A stretch of 64,000 nt of DNA from Terfezia claveryi (GCA_015179025.1 WHUX01000123.1:1-64000), one strand, 5' to 3'; shown: positions 36,232-49,609, counted from the stretch's first letter. Numbers and translations: made by a program. The notes: generated from the letters alone by a model not told the origin.

Positions 36232-39200
36232 ATGGCTTCCCCACCAACCTCACCAATACCATCTCATACACCACCGCGACCAATGAGCGCTATGATCAGG
36301 CCGGCGAGGAGTGCAAGTCGTCTAAGTATGAGCAGCAGGCCTGGTGGTAGTCGAGCGTCTGATGAAGATTCCAAGACGGCGGTCAAAGTTGGTGGGTTTG
36401 CCTCTTACCCGTGGAGCGCTTATTTGGAGCATAAGCTAACATAGAAAATAGCTATACGCGTTCGACCAGCATTGCAGCCAAATGATCCCGGTTACGACTT
36501 GATTCCGCAAAGATTCCAAAAGAGTGCCGTCCAAGTCATGAGCCCAACGAGCTTAGCAGTTGATAGCCCACAGGGCAAGAAGATCTTCGTGTTCGACAGG
36601 GTATTTTCGGAAAAAGTTGAACAGGATGGGGTCTGGGAGTATCTGCAGGAGAGTGTGTCGGCATTTGTTCAGGGTTATAACGTCTCCTTATTGGCATATG
36701 GTCAATCCGGAGCCGGGAAGTCGTACACCATGGGTACAGCAAGTCCCGGAGATTCACCTTCGCATGGTATGTATTGGATACTTTGCGCTGCCATAAGAAT
36801 ATCTTTCAACTTACACGTGCAGGCATTATTCCACGCGCTGCGCATGCACTATTCGAACACCTAGCTTCACCATCCGGTGCACGAGGAAGTTCAGGCTTAC
36901 GAGCACCTGTTCGGTATTCCCAAATTGGATCCCCCAAGCCGGCTGTCAATAAGACTTGGTCCATTAAGGCCACATACGTCGAAGTGAGTAATGTAACGTA
37001 ATTATAAGAAATACCTCCTGACAGAAACAGATATATAATGAATCGCTACGTGATCTTTTGATCAACGAAACCAGCATGCATGATCGACCGCAAGTAAACA
37101 TACGAGAGGATAAAAGCGGTCGAATTCTCTTGACAGGCCTTCATGAGCTTGAGATCAACTCTTATGAAGAATTGATGTTGGCTTTGACTTTTGGCTCTTC
37201 CATCCGTCAAACAGATGCGACAGCAATCAACGCCAAGTCATCTCGATCACATGCTGTATTTAGTTTGAACCTCGTACAGAAGAAGCCGAGGCCGCAAACA
37301 GACAAGGAGAAGCGTAATTCCCTTCCCCTTGATATGATGGCACAAGGGTCAGAGGCTGGATACATTACTGTTGATAGTAAACTGCATTTTGTTGACTTGG
37401 CTGGTAGTGAGAGATTAAAGGTGAGTCTGTGATTTTTTTCAAGATCGGGGACAGGGAATAACATAATAGCTAGAACACAATGGCACAAGGGGAGCGTGCA
37501 AAGGAGGGAATTTCAATCAATGCAGGCCTTGCGAGTCTAGGAAAAGTGATTTCTCAATTGTCGTCTAGGCATCCGGGGTCACACGTTTCTTACCGTGACT
37601 CCAAACTCACGCGTTTACTCCAAGATTCCCTGGGGGGAAATGCTATAACATATATGGTTGCATGTGTGACTCCCGCAGAGTTCCATCTCAGCGAAACCTT
37701 AAATACAGTTCAGGTACAGGCTCATTTTTTTCCCCGCATGCGTGAATATCCGGTCTAACATTGCATAGTATGCACAACGGGCGCGGGCCATCCAAAGCAA
37801 GCCAAGAATTCAGCAGGTGTCGGAAGAAGGGGATACTAAAGCATTGATCGAACGGCTTCGTGCAGAAATCGCCTTTTTGAGGGAGCAACTCCGAAACTCT
37901 AACACATCTGATAGTGGGGAGCGTGTAAGGAAGGCAGCCATGGACAGGCCAGAACGCACTCATGAAAGGGAAATGGAATTGCAAAACCAGCTTCTGGACC
38001 TCCAAGAACATTACTCGGCTCTCAGCCAGCGTCATACAAGGCTTATCTCGGAATTGACGAGAGAGTACGAAGTTGAGAACTCCGCTACGATCACGGAGCA
38101 TGCTGATAGTGCAGAAAGACTAAAGAGATCCAACCTCTTTGCAAACCAGGTTGAACAAGTGGTTCTAGAGTACGAGAAAACCATTCAAAGTCTCGAGAGC
38201 TCACTATCGAATACTCGTTCATCATTGTCTTCAACCGAAAGCTCTCTCCTCGAGAAAGAAACCAAGCTAGCATACATCGAAACTGTAAACCAACAGCTGC
38301 AGTCCCGTGTACAAAAAATGATGGACAGGGAATCTGCTACCGAGATCTATCTTCAGGATCTCGAAGCCAAACTCTCTGGGCATACCTCTGGAGAAGAAAA
38401 GAATGCTGTTGTTGTCGCGGAGCTTCGAAAGGAGATTGCTAGGGTACGGGAAAATGAGGCAGGGCAGGAAGATTATATATCAACGCTCGAGGATAAGCTT
38501 GCGGAAGCAGATCAAAATCTTGAACTCATGGCAAAGGAGATCGCCCAACTGGAGCACGTTGTTGAGCGCCAGAGGAACCTTGGCAAAGTGGAGAGTATGT
38601 TAGCGGTATATGGGCTCCCAAGTAGTGAAACAAAGATTACGAATGGTGCAACAAAAAGTGATGGCGAGGACTCGGAAGTCTCGGCTCATTCAAAGACGGT
38701 CAATGGTCATTCTCACAGTGGGAACGTTAGGACAAATGGTTATCATGAAACTATCGAGGAAGAAGAGTCTACGCCAGGGAAAGCCCTTCCCACAGTTCGG
38801 GAGCGCCGAGCTTCAAAAGCTCGTGATCTTCCTCAAGTCGCTATCAATAGTGACGGACTCGTGACAGGATCCCCGACTTGCCCTCCCCAGAGCCCAGCGC
38901 AAACAGAGTTTGTTCACGATAAGCTTGAAAACGTTCAACAGGAGCTTTTTGAGCTGAAGGTTGAGCATGAATCGACGATAAACGAGCTGGACCAAGTATC
39001 TGCGAATTACGAGGCTGCCATTCGTGAGCTAACACGTCTCCGTGATACGGTAGACGAACTCCAACACGAAAAGCACCTTGATACCCCTAGGACTTCATCA
39101 CCTCCCCCATCTCCCTCGCCAATGAGACCTGTCTCTTTTCTCGCAGGCACGAGAGTAAGCGAGCTGAAAGATCTCGATGCCCCTTCTTCGCGCTCACTCT

Positions 39201-41900
39201 CCTCAGAATTATCTTTTGCTGTGGATTCAACTATTATTGAAGAGCCCGATGAAGCCGAGTCCGTTGTTCTCCAGCAGGAACTTGAGACACTACGCGCACT
39301 TCATCAACAGCATCAAGAGAAAGAGGAAACTCTATCTTCACAGATTGAGAGCATTAAGAACGAGCATATGGAGAAACAGGAACGAATATCTGCCCTCCAA
39401 AAAGAGAGGGAGCGTATCCAGGCGGAGCATAAGGAGGCTCTGGCTTTGGTCGAAGAACTCAAGCGAGATGTCGCTGAAGTACGCACGCAATCTATAGCTT
39501 CATCCAGCGTCGCTAGCCATCTTATTCGTCGGAAGTCCAGCCAAAGCCTGATGATGCTTGATAGGGCTCAGCGATCATTTACTAGTCTACGGAAGATTGC
39601 TGAACCCTACCTGGAGACTCATCCCGAGTCACTTGAGAACTTTGATTCTAACATTGATGAGGCTATGCACGAACTCCACATGCGTTCTGAGCGTATCCAA
39701 GAGCTTGAGAACGAAATCACAGCCCTGAGGAGGGATCTTGACAATAAGAGTACAATGATTTCTGGACTGACAAGGGAACGATCTAGCAAATCCTCCTCCC
39801 CCATGGATATCTCAGTTCTTGCGGTTATGGAGCGTAGGATTGACGAGGCTGAGCTTGAGGCTCAATTCCTGCGTCGTCAAGTAGCTGAGCGTGAGGAGGA
39901 GCACAACAGGGAGGTTCAGAGCCTCCGCAATCAACTTCTTGCCAGTGTCAACGAAGCTAAGACTTTGGTGACTTCATTGTTGGAAGTGCAGAAGAAGCTC
40001 TCTGAGACTACTTCACTTAGTGAACAGCAGACTCATAAGGCCATGCTGCTACAACAGGAGATGGAGACGTCAGCCGAGAGACACAACACAACCGTAGAGG
40101 CTTTGAAGGAGAATGTCACTACCTTGAAAAATAACGAAAAGAATCTCCTTGATATGATCACTGAACTGGAGGCTGCTATGAGGAAACTAGAGGAGTCTCG
40201 TCTCAAAGCGGCGAACGATGCGTCGGCAGAATTGGAGCGCACTGTGAAGGAGTTTGAAAGCGAGCGAGCCAAGCAGCAGGAAGTTGTGGATGGTCTTCAG
40301 CAAGCCATTGAAGACCATAAGTCGACAATCGAAGGGCACAGAGCGACAATTGATGGCCATCTCCGCCGGATTGCTGAACTTGAAGAAGCTTCGGTCACAA
40401 ATCTAGCGCAGCTCGAAGGAAAGCTAGCAGAAGTTGAAGAAAGCTCAAGAACTGAGGTTAGCAAGCACAGGGAGACAATCTCGCAGATATCGAATGAAGT
40501 GTCAGAGAAACTCAAACTCATCGAAGATTACGAAACACGTCTCTCTGGTCTGCAAACTGCATTGGACGATGCACTTTCTCAAGTCTCTCATCTTATAGAG
40601 AGTGAAGCTACCGCTCAGCGCGCTCTTCAGAAGAGCGAAGTCCGAGTAGCTGACCTCGTAGCTGCTGCTGAAGCCAAAGCTACAGTGGAGGAGACCTTGA
40701 GGGTTCAACATGAAGCTGAACTCGCCGCAACAAAGGAGAGCTATGAACAGAGATTGAAGACAGCCCGCACTATTCTTGAAGAGAACAATAGGACAGTAGA
40801 TTCCCAAAATAGGTGCCTTGAGATCCTTGAAAAGTCTCTTCGTGAAGCGCAGGATACCATCGATGCCCTCGAGAAGAACAGAGACATGGTTGCTGAAGCG
40901 CAAGAGGATAGGGCCGAGACTTCCGAGGCGATTGCTAATGAGCTCAATCAGACGAAGAAGCAGATTGCTACCCAAGTCGAGACCATCAAGGAGCTCCAAA
41001 ACCTTCATGCCGAGAGTCAGGAACAACTTGAGAAACTTTCCAAGAAAGAAGCTAAACATGCACGCGTCATTGAAGACTTGGAGCAGCAGCTTGCCTTCAC
41101 TTTCGATCAGAATCAAGACACGGCAACGAAGCTTGTATCCGTCACTTTTGAATTGGAGCAGGTGCAGGCAGAACGCAAGGCGCTTATTGAGGAGGCGGCT
41201 AAGAGAGGCAATGATATCAAGGTGGCCACTGACGAACTCCACATTGAAATTGCATCTTTGAAGGTATTTAAACACGTAACCTAGCAATCATGTGTTGGAT
41301 TTCACTGACTGACATTGACAGGTTCAACTTGCGGAAGCCCATGCCGAGCTAGCTAATAGCAAAGCGACCATCCGTGCAGAGCGTTCTAACTCAATGTCGA
41401 AGGATCTCCGAAAGAGCACCTCCGCAACATCTCTCCCATCTCCACCACCCGCAATTCCACTTCCACCACTCCCAACAAATGGCTCGGCTCCTTCTGGCCC
41501 AGCACCTCCAGCTGCGCCAACGCCGCCAAACATGTCTCGCCGTCCAAGCAAAGATTATGTCGCAGCACATATTGAGGATCAAGATGCTCGAATAAAAACG
41601 CTGGAAAAGCAGCTCTTGGCCGAGAAGGCTTTAACCCAGACCTTGGAAGAAGCCCTTACTGATTGTGAGAAGACTATGAAAAGGCTGACGGCGGACCGCG
41701 AGAGCCTACAGCTTAAGGCGCAGCAGGTTCAAGACGAACTTGAACGCACGAAGAATGAAACCCAAAATAGCCGATATTCAATGCAGGCGGTTGAAGATGA
41801 ACGTATAGCCCGCATTAAGGCAGAGCAGGCTAGGGAGAAATTAGAGCAAAGGATGGAACAGCTCAACCGGAAAAACAAGAGGACTTTTGCGTGCTTCTAG
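36232..41900 (+). CDS. Long N-terminal-motor kinesin (kinesin-4-like)
   Basis: This is a 1779-residue microtubule motor. Exons: 36232-36391, 36452-36766, 36823-36983, 37031-37420, 37474-37713, 37769-41263 and 41322-41900; introns of 60, 56, 47, 53, 55 and 58 bp. The motor domain (about 53-420) starts [10 protein letters not shown]. It has a P-loop GQSGAGKS (about 137-144), switch I NAKSSRSH (about 279-286), switch II DLAGSE (about 334-339) and a neck YAQRARAI. Nearly 1200 residues of coiled coil follow, broken by a Ser/Pro-rich linker (about 760-870). A proline-rich block with [12 protein letters not shown] lies near 1624-1655. A last coiled coil ends in FACF. The domain plan and length suit the kinesin-4/KIF4-KIF21 type found in filamentous fungi. 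The subfamily is inferred, while motor identity is certain. Confidence 0.93.
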
Positions 41901-43376
41901 AGGGAAACGTAACTAACTCTCTTTGCTTTGTTTTTCGAAATGATCTATTGCGGTTTTCTTCTATTGTTTATTCTTATTATATTTCACTCTCAACATTTCC
42001 CATTGTATTATTATTCTCATCCATTGGAATACATGGCTGAGCTGGTGTGCTCAATATCTATTGCTTGCTTCCACGAATTATGTTTATACCAGTTTATTTC
42101 TTTTTAAGTACTATGTAAAGGGTCATGGTGTGAGGTGTTGTGTGGACGTCTTCAATTCCGGTTTAACCTCTAGTTCCCTTTTTCCATAGTTCCACGTTGA
42201 TGTCCTTGCTGACAAACTCTATTGGCTGGTTAGATGCTATGCAACTGGTGCTTTGCATACATCTTGCTATGCGACAACGTGTACCATACTTCCATGTATA
42301 GATAGTCTGCTTTCTCGTTTGCTGTTTACTTCTTCCGTTTGGATACCATTATATGTCGTGTACGGTTTTTCATTCGTTCTAGTTTTTGGGCTAGGTCTGT
42401 AAGTTGGTGGTACTTTTTTCGCTGGGAAAATATGGCGGTTTACTTAAAGGGGGCTGAATTGGGTAGCGAAAATTGGGGAGTAGTGTAGGAATATGAGTTT
42501 ATGGTGTCATTTGCGGGGGAGGTTGTGTGGGGTTTTTGCAGGTTTGTTTTAGTCCTTGTTCTTTCTTTAGTTTTTCTTCATAATTTTATTTCCTTTTTTC
42601 TTTATTTTCTCCTCTTATGTCTTTTCTTCCGCTAAGTATCTATGCTTGTCATGGGCTATATATGAGAATGATTACACAGAGATCATGGCGAGTGACACTG
42701 AACTTCTGTTACCGTTACCCTGAGTAACCGCGTGCTGCATGTTTGCCAAGACACCTGACACTTAAATACGCTTGACAGTCTTATTCATACCTCAAAAAAC
42801 GCAACATCAGACTGGGCTATGATGTCAGCACGAAGAAACGGAGGCGACAACAGTAGCGGAGAGGCAGAGAAGTCTTTCTTCGAGCGTCCGTGTGAAGTTT
42901 TCATTGTTATCATGATGTGTTGAAATGCTTTTTTTGACCTTGGGGGCCACGGGGGAAGGGGCTTCAAGCGATACCCCTATTTTTCCTATTTTTACTACAA
43001 TGGATGATTGTTTCAAGATTTTTTTTGAAAGACCGCTTTAAAGGATGATGTTCCCCTTCCCCCCCCCCCTAACTGAAGTACCTGGAGAAATATACCCAGA
43101 CCCAGACTGCTATTGATTATTATTATGGATACAATTTTTTTTTCTAGTTGGATCGAAATTAACCCTCTTCGATCAACCCCCCCCCAAAAAAAAAAATAAA
43201 ATAAAATAAAAAATAAACCTTACATATATACCCACATTACCCACTTCAATTTTTTTTTTTCTTTTTTTTTTTTTGCCCTCTACTTCTTTATTTAAACTAT
43301 CCCATCGCATTATATTCCAAGCTATAACCTCCATGTATATCTTCTAACATACCATACCAAAATTATTTGTTTATAG
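41901..43376. other. Intergenic region, kinesin 3' flank to DAD1 5' end
   Basis: T-rich, as expected of a 3' UTR, up to about 42700. After that come homopolymer runs: T near 43020, C near 43060, C then A near 43180-43205, and T near 43250-43275. The missing first exon of DAD1, or of a DAD1 5' UTR, should lie in the last few hundred bases, but no ATG could be joined in frame to 43377. No other gene was seen. Confidence 0.55.
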
Positions 43377-43718
43377 TCGAACGCGCCCGCCTAGTCACCG
43401 AGATCTCCCTCTCCCTCGACCACGTCCTCATGAACCTCAACCTCCTCAACCGCTCTCTTGAGGGTGTTATTTCTGTGCGTTTCCTTTCCCCCTCCCCCCC
43501 CCCCCCCCGGCCGGGGGGCCACCAAATCCCCTTATATATTTATAATCTCATAGGTTGGAAAAGAGTTCGAATCCGTGGAAACGCTCTGGTCGCAATTCGA
43601 GGGGGTTATTGGGAGTGGTGCGGGGGGTGGCGTGGAAATTGCTGAGGTGGCGGATGGGAGTGGTAAAGAGCCAGCGGGGGATGAGTCTATGAGTGAGGTG
43701 GGCGAGGGGAGGGCATAG
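43377..43718 (+). CDS. DAD1: DASH/Dam1 complex subunit Dad1 (5' exon not resolved)
   Basis: Dad1 is a small subunit of the fungal DASH complex, which couples kinetochores to spindle microtubules. Exon 43377-43474 and exon 43554-43718 are joined across a 79-bp intron (GTGCGT...CATAG). The conserved family block is clear: ERARLVTEISLSLDHVLMNL, then LNRSLEGVIS and VGKEFESVETLWSQFEGVI. A Gly-rich acidic tail follows. The exon at 43377 follows a TTTATAG acceptor and begins in mid-codon (TC), so an upstream exon ending in T would give Phe-Glu-Arg. No ATG-bearing exon could be chosen with confidence. The gene is convergent with GMP synthase. Confidence 0.85.
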
Positions 43719-44176
43719 TTGCGGAGGCAGCGGGGATATAAGAGTGAGAAAGTAGAGAAATTTTTTTATCATGGTCTGTTATGAAATTTTAAGTGTGGAA
43801 ATGTGGATTTCAAAGTCAGGTTACTAAATTTTTGGATTTGTTTGACTGTAAGGTGAAAATGATATTCAGGCCTTTTCTCATCTCGGCGTGAGTCATAATG
43901 CAAATGTTTGGTGCTCTTTTGCATTGTGTTTGGCATTGAATCAATCCTATAATAACTAAACCAATCTAGTATATAACATTCATTGGGTTTAATGTCCCCC
44001 GTTTTTATCTAACTCTACTAAAATAATCCCCTAAACCATTTACCCTGAGGCTAAAAAGGGGATTTTAAATAAAAAGCTCTCCAAGACCGAACTTTTGACC
44101 GCAATGAAGTAAGTGAAAGTCCTATTATACCCGCTTGCTTTGGTATACGCCAAACTATAGATTGTCTGAATGGCAC
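43719..44176. other. Convergent 3' intergenic region, DAD1 and GMP synthase
   Basis: 458 bp between two tail-to-tail genes. It holds the 3' UTRs and polyadenylation signals of both strands. AT-rich, with no conserved coding region. Confidence 0.6.
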
Positions 44177-46088
44177 CTACTGGAACTCGATAGTACCTGG
44201 TGGTTTCTGGGTCACATCGTACAACACCCGGCACACGCCCCTAACCTCGTTCACAATCCTGGTGCTCACTCTCCTCAAAAACTTGCCATCGAAATCAAAC
44301 CAATCTGCGGTCATGAAGTCTGTGGTCTTCACTGCTCTCAAGGCAATAATTTGGTCGTAGACCCTCAGGTCTCCCATAACACCAACTGCCTTGCATGGCA
44401 ACAACGCCACATATGCTTGACTGATCTGCCGGTAAAGACCTGCTGCCTTGATCTCCTCAATGAAGATGTGGTCGGCCAGACGAGCGATGGCGACTTGTTC
44501 CGGGGTGACCTCACCGAGGATACGAATGGCGATACCAGGGCCAGGGAAGGGGTGACGCCAGACAAGGTCCTCTGGAATTCCGAGGTTGGTCCCAAGGGCA
44601 CGAACCTCATCCTTGAAGAGCTCACGGAGGGGCTCAATGAGCTTAAGCTTCATGTCTTCAAGGAGGCCACCAACATTGTGGTGGGTCTTAATGGTAGCAC
44701 TAGGGCCCTTGAAGGAGATAGACTCGATGACATCAGGGTATAGTGTTCCCTGAAGGAGAAAATTCATCTCAACGCCAGTCTCCTTCACTAGATTCTCAGC
44801 TTCAGCCTCGAAGATCTCGATGAAAGTATTGCCGATAATCTTGCGCTTCTTCTCTGGGTCTTCTACACCCTTGAGACGCGACAAGAACTGCTCGGAGGCA
44901 TCCACAACCTTCAAGTTGATTCCCAAGCCCTCAGTAAGGGTCTTGTGGACAATCTGGCACTCGTTCAACCTCATGACACCGTTGTCAACGAGGATGGCGT
45001 GGAACCTGTCACCTATGGCTTCGTGCATCAACTTAGCAGCAACAGTAGAGTCTACACCACCACTAACGGCTCCGATGACTTGGCCGGTAGGACCCACGAG
45101 TTTTCTAATCCTCTCAATCTCGGTATCGACGAACTTGGTCATGGTCCATTCCTGTTTGCATTGGCAGAGCTTGACGGCAAAGTTCTCTAGTAGCTTCTTA
45201 CCCATGGGGGTGTGGGTAACTTCAGGGTGAAATTGGATGCCGAAGAGCTTCTTCTGAGCGTGAGCGATACCGGCGAAGGGGGCATTAGAGGTCTCGGCGA
45301 TGGTCACAAAGTTGTCTGGGAGGCACCCCAGTTTGTCCCCGTGAGACATCCACACCTGAAGAGTTTATCAGCTTCTGATTCGAACAGAGCGCAGTTACAG
45401 AGAAGCACACCTCCATTTCCTCTCCCAAACCATCGAACAGAGTATCAACATGGGAAGCAGTATTGGGCTGCTTGGTTATTTTCAACACCGCATGGCCGTA
45501 CTCCTTTTTATCACCTGCTGAGACATTCTTTCCGTGGTTCCATGCAATCTCCTGCAGGCCATAGCAGACACCCATTACCGGAACCTGGCGCCTGTGTTAG
45601 CCCTGGGCCTCTAAAGTGGTTGAGCGTCCTCGGCTAACCTCGAGATCAAAGACCGTAGGATCGACATGTGGGGCGTCCAGTGCATATACAGAGTAGGGGC
45701 TTCCAGACAAGATAACGCCCTTTGGCTTGTATGGAAGGTCTGCAAGCTTTTGGGTGCATGGGAGCATCTCCGCGTAGATGTTAAGCTCACGGAGACGACG
45801 GGTGATCAAATGACTGTACTGGGACCTATTTCAAATCATTAGCAATAGTCCCTTCCGCACCGTGACTGAGTTGGTCACAAACCCAAAGTCAAGAATCTTC
45901 AAGCATAGGATGGATACTGGTCAGTAGGTGCTGATATGCAAAAACGGCCTTCAGAGCGTCCTTTACCAATACAGTGTCGAACAATTGGGTGACCTATTCG
46001 CGGAATCAGCCGAGTTCATCAAAACCATGATCACACGATTGCGTACTGCCTCTGGCACTGCGTCGACAGTCTCCACATCCTGCGTCAT
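44177..46088 (-). CDS. GUA1: GMP synthase (glutamine-hydrolysing)
   Basis: A cytosolic enzyme of purine synthesis: XMP + glutamine + ATP gives GMP + glutamate + AMP + PPi. The predicted protein has 540 residues, the usual fungal length. Minus-strand exons: 46088-46047, 45993-45967, 45896-45883, 45825-45639, 45584-45411 and 45355-44177; introns of 53, 70, 57, 54 and 55 bp. The spliced N-terminus reads FDTVLILDFGSQYSHLI, although the second and third exons are only 27 and 14 bases. The class-I glutamine amidotransferase domain has VMGVCYGLQ (Cys 97) and FHPEVTHT (His 191, Glu 193). The ATP-pyrophosphatase P-loop is SGGVDS (246-251). The dimerisation domain ends [16 protein letters not shown]. 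The first two exon junctions are inferred from conservation of the protein and phase. Confidence 0.95.
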
Positions 46089-47198
46089 CTTTGAAATGGG
46101 TACTTGGACTGAAGCTCGAGTCTTATTGGCCCAAAAATGTGAGCCTCGGATAAGATGAGCTGCGTGGAAAGAGAGGCGATAAGTGAATTGGAGCAAATTG
46201 AATATTATTGCCCGAGAGAAAAAAAGCGAGGAGAAGCAAGTTGGCATATTTTATTTATATGGTGGGGCCGAACTTTTTTCGATAGCGCAGTTTGAGAAGA
46301 ACCTAGTTGCCGTCCTGTTTCTTTTTCCGAAACAATGTTAAGTATTGTTATATTCGACTCTTTAACCTCACAGATCTACCTGTACAAGCCATTGGCCATG
46401 ATTTAATTGGTATATCATCAGCTCCCGAGACTCAGCCCTATGGGCAATAGTGTTTGTTATTGCTCGATTCTCCCCACCACAGAACCGTGGCCAAGGACTG
46501 AGGGACAAACAAAACGATTTCTTGTGAGACTGTTGGCCAATTAGACTGTGGGACTGATGGGCCACAGGCGTGATGGGCAGCAGTACCTCATAGTAACTTC
46601 TTGCTCCTTGAATCCGCCGCCCAAGTGAAGAGCGCATGGCCGTAGTGGGCGGTGTAGTTTCTGCCAGGCAGTTTACAGAAACATCTCAAGGCCGCAATGC
46701 TTCAACCGGACAAGCAAGATCCTTAAGGAAGCATCAGTAGTGATAAGGCAAAGCAGATAGAGGAAGCGTACGGAGTATTATTCATTGATATCCCTATCCC
46801 TGCACACCAAAGGGCCGGTTGGGTTTACACCTGTACCGTATTGCAGATACTCTACACTCTAGGGAGCAGCAGGGGACTAAATGCATGGCACATGAGGGAC
46901 AGCACTGATGTGAGGATGCACAAGGGAAAAAAAAAAAGGCACGGTGCAGTCCAGTCCCGGCTCATCTCATGAGAACCTGAAACAGGTGTTGACAGGAGCC
47001 TCTGACTCTCCTCCGTTAACTTGTGAGACATTTCCCTTCGACCAAACCCCATAACGATATCCCCACCCTCCGGAAGCCCCCGCCAAAGTCCCGCGATATC
47101 AATATCATTGGGATATCCTCCAGCCGAGCCCCTCAAGGTCCTAGCTGAGCCCTGCTCAGGAAGATCCATCCAGCTTGCCTTCTCGCCACTTGATCAGT
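46089..47198. other. Divergent promoter region, GMP synthase and MDV1
   Basis: 1.1 kb between two divergent starts. No conserved open frame was recognised. It must contain both promoters. An A-run lies at about 46927-46938, and GC content rises towards MDV1. Confidence 0.55.
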
Positions 47199-49609
47199 AT
47201 GGATGCTCAGTCCACAACAGCTGGAGGGGCCGTAGGAGAAGCCCCAGCCAGTCGAAACCCCCGCCAGGGCCCCGATGGTGGTGAGAGTCTGATCGGACAT
47301 GCCCTGACTGCGGTATCTGTAAGCATCCACACTAAACTCTAATCAAACGAGGCAGCCTGATTTTTGTGAATCACAACTCTACCCGTTAGTAACATCGCAT
47401 TTACTGATGAACAATCATTCGCAGGGGCGAGATGTTCAAGCGTTTGGGCGAACGGTCACAGCGACAGCTGCAACCCTTATTCAACCCTTTGGCGACTCTA
47501 TCAGTGCAACCTCAAATCACTACCAGCATGCAATGACAGACATATCCAAGGAGCTTCGGAAGCCCTCCATACAAAATCGGATGTTAGGCTTTGCACAGCG
47601 GACGCCTACGGAGCTTGTGCGCTCTAAGCTGTCTACTGCGGAGATTCAACACAGGGCACTCACGTTTCTCCCCGAGGACCTGCTACGAGCGATACCGGAC
47701 CAAGAATCACAATACTCACTCTTCCAAGGCTTTCAAGCTACACTTCCCGATCCCAAGAAGAGTCGAAAACCGTCGAAGAAAGATGGACAGAAACAGATCA
47801 CAGACTCAGATGTCGACTCCAACACATCAATGGTGGAGAAGCTGACCAAGGAGCGAGAGGACCTAGCGCACCAGTTGGAGATATATTCTGTTCGAAAGAA
47901 TATGGCGTCATCAGAAATTAGGGAGATTGACATCAAGATTGCCAATCTCAATGCTATGCGACATATAGTATTGGAGAGGTTAGCAAAGTTGGAGCAAGAA
48001 GAGGCTCAGCTCGAACACGAGAGTAGGTGTTGAGACACAACTGCTATATACTGAATCCGTGCTTATTCCTTTTCCTAGTACTGGAGGTCGACAATAAAAT
48101 TGAAGATATCCAAGAGGATATGGACTCCGTTCATTTGGAAGAAGGGGACTCGGATACACCTAGTTCTGATACAAATAACGGGTCGTTCATGTCCGAGAGT
48201 GTCTACGGCAAGCTTTCAAATTCTGCGCTTAAGACCCCCAAAAAACACCGCTCTAAAAGTAAGAGCAACACCAACGCCACAAGCTTCAAATCTCCTATTC
48301 TGACCAGGCCTGCAGGAAGGATATCTATGCCCATTTTACATGAGCACTTCGAACCAGGAACAAGGATCTCTGAATATCAGACCCACACTGACAGCATCAC
48401 ATCCCTCGATTTTGATGTACCCTTTGGAACTATGGTTACCGCAGCTTTGGACGATACAGTCAGAGTGTGGGATCTGTCTAGTGGGCGTTGTTTGGGAATG
48501 CTTGAGGGCCATCGTGGTAGGTGTATATCCATTGACATTACTTACGTCAACATATTAATATCTTTTAGCTTCGGTAAGATGTCTACAAGTGGAAGATAAC
48601 CTTGTCGCTACTGGATCCGTGGACGCCTCCATCCGTCTATGGGACCTTAGTCGGGCTGAGACATATAGCGGTGCCGGCAACCATATCAACAAGAAGAAGA
48701 AATACAACGGAGAGGATGCAGATGATGAGGAAACCGATGATGGGCGCCAATCATCCACGACCTCTACCGGTGTGTCCTCAGCTGCTGGCCTAACGGAATG
48801 CGCTGTACATTGCCTAGACTCACATGTAGATGAAGTCACAGCAATCTACTTCCAAGGGGACACCTTGGTTTCTGGATCTGCCGACAAGACCATCCGCCAG
48901 TGGGATTTGGAGAAGGGACGTTGTGTTCAGACTTTGGACATTCTATGGGCAGCGGCACAGAGCTCAATTGTACCAGGTGCCGATGATTCAAAATGGAGGT
49001 CAACAGGAAGGTCAGCGGACATAAAAGCGGATTTTGTTGGAACGTTGCAGTGTTTTGATGCTGCATTGGCTTGTGGTACTGCAGATGGGTTGGTAAGGCT
49101 ATGGGATTGTATGGATTTCCACTTCTCATTCTATATGCTGTGTTTTGTACTTACATGCTACATGGTATAGTGCGAAGTGGGCAGGTGCACCGGTCGTTGG
49201 TAGGGCACACTGGGCCAGTCACGTGCTTGCAGTTTGACGATGTCCATCTTGTTACAGGTAGCTTGGATAGGAGTATCCGAGTAAGTCAACCAGATAAGCT
49301 GAATGTGGTTGCTATGCACTAACAGTCGCATTTCAGATTTGGGATCTTCGAACTGGGTTTATTTTCGACGCTTATGGCTACGACAACCCCATCACCAGCA
49401 TGCAGTTCGACGCTCGAAGGATCGTTTCTGCAGCGCAAGAACCCGTGGTCAAGGTGTACGATAAGGCCGACGGACGTCACTGGGACTGTGGAAACAAGGA
49501 GCCTCTAGAGGACGGAAAAGAAAGGAGCATAGTGGACCAGGTACGGATGAAGGATGGGTACCTTGTTGAAGGTAGGAGAGATGGCGTTGTAGGTGTCTGG
49601 GCTTGTTAA
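47199..49609 (+). CDS. MDV1: Mitochondrial division adaptor Mdv1/Caf4-like WD-repeat protein
   Basis: Mdv1-type adaptors sit on the outer mitochondrial membrane. They bridge the tail-anchored receptor Fis1 and the dynamin Dnm1 during fission. The predicted protein has 692 residues. Exons: 47199-47318, 47425-48022, 48079-48516, 48569-49108, 49171-49280 and 49337-49609; introns of 106, 56, 52, 62 and 56 bp. The N-terminal helical region has [27 protein letters not shown] and [13 protein letters not shown] coiled coil lies at about 180-265 and a Ser/Lys-rich linker follows. The C-terminal propeller (about 330-690) has WD signatures [36 protein letters not shown] and IRIWDLRTG, with a charged insertion between two blades. 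The first exon is low-complexity, and its ATG is chosen as the only one giving the right phase. Confidence 0.93.

Noticed and set aside
40502..41287. 261-codon antisense frame within the kinesin coiled-coil exon
   Set aside because: Leu/Ser-rich shadow of Glu/Lys/Gln-rich coiled-coil codons; no independent evidence.
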